Shown: in pieces, positions 5,112 to 5,501 of the stretch
Layout of the letters: the number at the start of each line of letters is the position of its first letter
Position numbering within the stretch: position 1 is the stretch's first letter
From: Porphyromonadaceae bacterium UBA2720
GTDB lineage: Bacteria > Bacteroidota > Bacteroidia > Bacteroidales > Muribaculaceae
Direction of reading: 5' to 3'
Length of the DNA: 5,501 bases
NCBI GenBank assembly: GCA_002353885.1
Contig: DEKO01000148.1
Location: 22,942-28,442 of the forward strand
The notes under the pieces: generated by a model
The model's database searches: none
Told to the model about the DNA's origin: nothing
The model's input: the letters and a program-made list of their open reading frames with translations, nothing else
Translations under genes and position numbers: made by a program

Positions 5112-5168
5112 TTATTGCTTCCTGAGCACCAGCGGGGCATGTCCGCGCATGCGTTTGTAGAACTTGCA
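5112..5168 (-). pseudogene. C-terminal tail of an AraC-family regulator (remnant)
   Basis: The minus strand gives 18 codons ending in TAA (5114-5112). They read CKFYKRMRGHAPLVLRKQ, which fits the usual end of an AraC-type helix-turn-helix domain (F/Y-x-K-R-x-x-G-x-x-P-x-x-x-R-K-x). Upstream, the frame immediately becomes the antisense of the ZIP tail, so the rest of the gene is missing. The match is short and made by eye; it could be coincidence. Confidence 0.35.
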
Positions 5169-5334
5169 ACCTCTGTTGCCCTTTTTGCTGGCATTTGCTG
5201 CCGGCTCGATGCTCTATGTCGTGGTCGAGGAGCTCATACCCGAAGCCTCACAGCGCGAGCACAGCAACCTGGGCACAGTGGGTTTTGCCATTGGCTTTGT
5301 GCTCATGATGGTGCTGGGCGTCGTTCTGGGCTAG
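5161..5334 (+). pseudogene. C-terminal fragment of a ZIP-family metal transporter
   Basis: After an in-frame TAG at 5158-5160, 57 codons run to the TAG at 5332-5334. LLPFLLAFAAGSMLYVVVEE (residues 5-24) and HSNLGTVGFAIGFVLMM (34-50) are the last two membrane helices of ZIP (ZupT-like) zinc/iron permeases, with the typical EELIPE between them. A full ZIP protein has about eight helices; the first six are absent and no in-frame ATG precedes the fragment. A Gly stands where the family often has Asp in LDVALG near the end. The fragment cannot transport metal alone. The identification is good; loss of function follows from the missing 5' part. Confidence 0.75.
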
Positions 5335-5359
5335 CAACCAGCGAGCACTTCGCGGTTGT
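5334..5359 (+). terminator. Terminator-like hairpin after the ZIP fragment
   Basis: GCAACC (5334-5339) pairs with GGTTGT (5354-5359; one G-U). After a bulged A at 5340, GCG (5341-5343) pairs with CGC (5351-5353) around a 7-nt loop. T-rich sequence follows (5364-5368 and the T8 run at 5377-5384). It begins on the last base of the ZIP stop codon, as an intrinsic terminator would. The T-run starts a few bases late, which weakens the call. Confidence 0.45.
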
Positions 5360-5401
5360 CACGATTTTTATCACGATTTTTTTTATCAAGAATTTTAGGA
5401 A
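5343..5401. repeat. Direct repeat, copy 1 (59 bp)
   Basis: It begins GAGCACTTCGCGGTTGTCAC and ends ATCAAGAATTTTAGGAA. It matches copy 2 except for C versus A at 5374 and a T8 versus T6 tract. Its first bases form part of the hairpin after the ZIP fragment. A 43-bp unique stretch (5402-5444) separates it from copy 2, giving a 102-bp period. Confidence 0.85.
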
Positions 5402-5444
5402 TTAAGGAATTTTCTTATTCGTGTCATTGTTCCCGTTCGGTCGT

Positions 5445-5501
5445 GAGCACTTCGCGGTTGTCACGATTTTTATCAAGATTTTTTATCAAGAATTTTAGGA
5501 A
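5445..5501. repeat. Direct repeat, copy 2 (57 bp, reaches the window edge)
   Basis: It has the same start and end as copy 1 with two fewer T and one substitution. The window stops exactly where copy 1's similarity would hand over to the unique spacer, so whether a 102-bp tandem array continues cannot be seen. Confidence 0.85.

Noticed and set aside
5115..5405. 96-codon plus-strand frame
   Set aside because: Out of frame with the clear ZIP C-terminal helices and runs through the terminator and the repeat, so it is a shadow.
5343..5501. CRISPR array
   Set aside because: Repeats of 57-59 bp are too long, only two copies are seen, they contain variable T tracts, and no cas genes are near.

Overview
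The window looks like a chromosomal segment of a gut-type Bacteroidales bacterium (Prevotellaceae or Muribaculaceae would fit). The evidence is two clear Bacteroidetes-type -7 boxes (TAnnTTTG), weak or absent Shine-Dalgarno sequences, G+C-rich genes separated by A+T-rich spacers, and protein families typical of that phylum. The placement comes from reading patterns only; no database was searched.

Layout. (1) Bases 1-1463, minus strand: one long reading frame that runs off the left edge and has no stop in the window. It encodes a serine hydrolase of the class C beta-lactamase / penicillin-binding-protein superfamily. Its first ~56 residues look like a different protein, a FeoB-associated-type Cys-rich single-pass membrane peptide, joined in frame to a signal-peptide-like helix and then the hydrolase. 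(2) Bases 1464-1820: a divergent A+T-rich spacer with a 97-bp inverted-repeat element and the promoter of the next operon. (3) Bases 1821-3498, plus strand: a two-gene operon (1-nt gap) of an RsmI-related SAM-dependent methyltransferase and a YycJ/WalJ-like metallo-beta-lactamase-fold hydrolase. (4) Bases 3509-4881, minus strand, convergent to the previous operon across 10 nt: two tandem paralogous deoxynucleoside kinases, roughly 57% identical by hand count. The 117-nt spacer between them is built almost entirely of degenerate 7-nt repeats. (5) Bases 4882-5501: the kinase promoter, then gene debris. An 18-codon tail resembling an AraC-family regulator (minus) abuts a 57-codon tail of a ZIP-family metal transporter (plus). 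This is what one deletion across the 5' ends of two divergent genes would leave. After it come a terminator-like hairpin and the first two copies of a ~58-bp direct repeat with a 102-bp period that reaches the right edge.

How the genes relate. The two kinases probably work together in purine (and perhaps other) deoxynucleoside salvage, possibly as a heterodimer like the tandem dAK/dGK pair of lactobacilli. The methyltransferase and metallo-hydrolase share a transcript but no obvious pathway. No complete new multi-gene defence or mobile system is visible. The strongest unusual signals are the Cys-rich/serine-hydrolase fusion, the heptad-repeat spacer, the 97-bp inverted-repeat element and the double-truncated AraC/ZIP scar.
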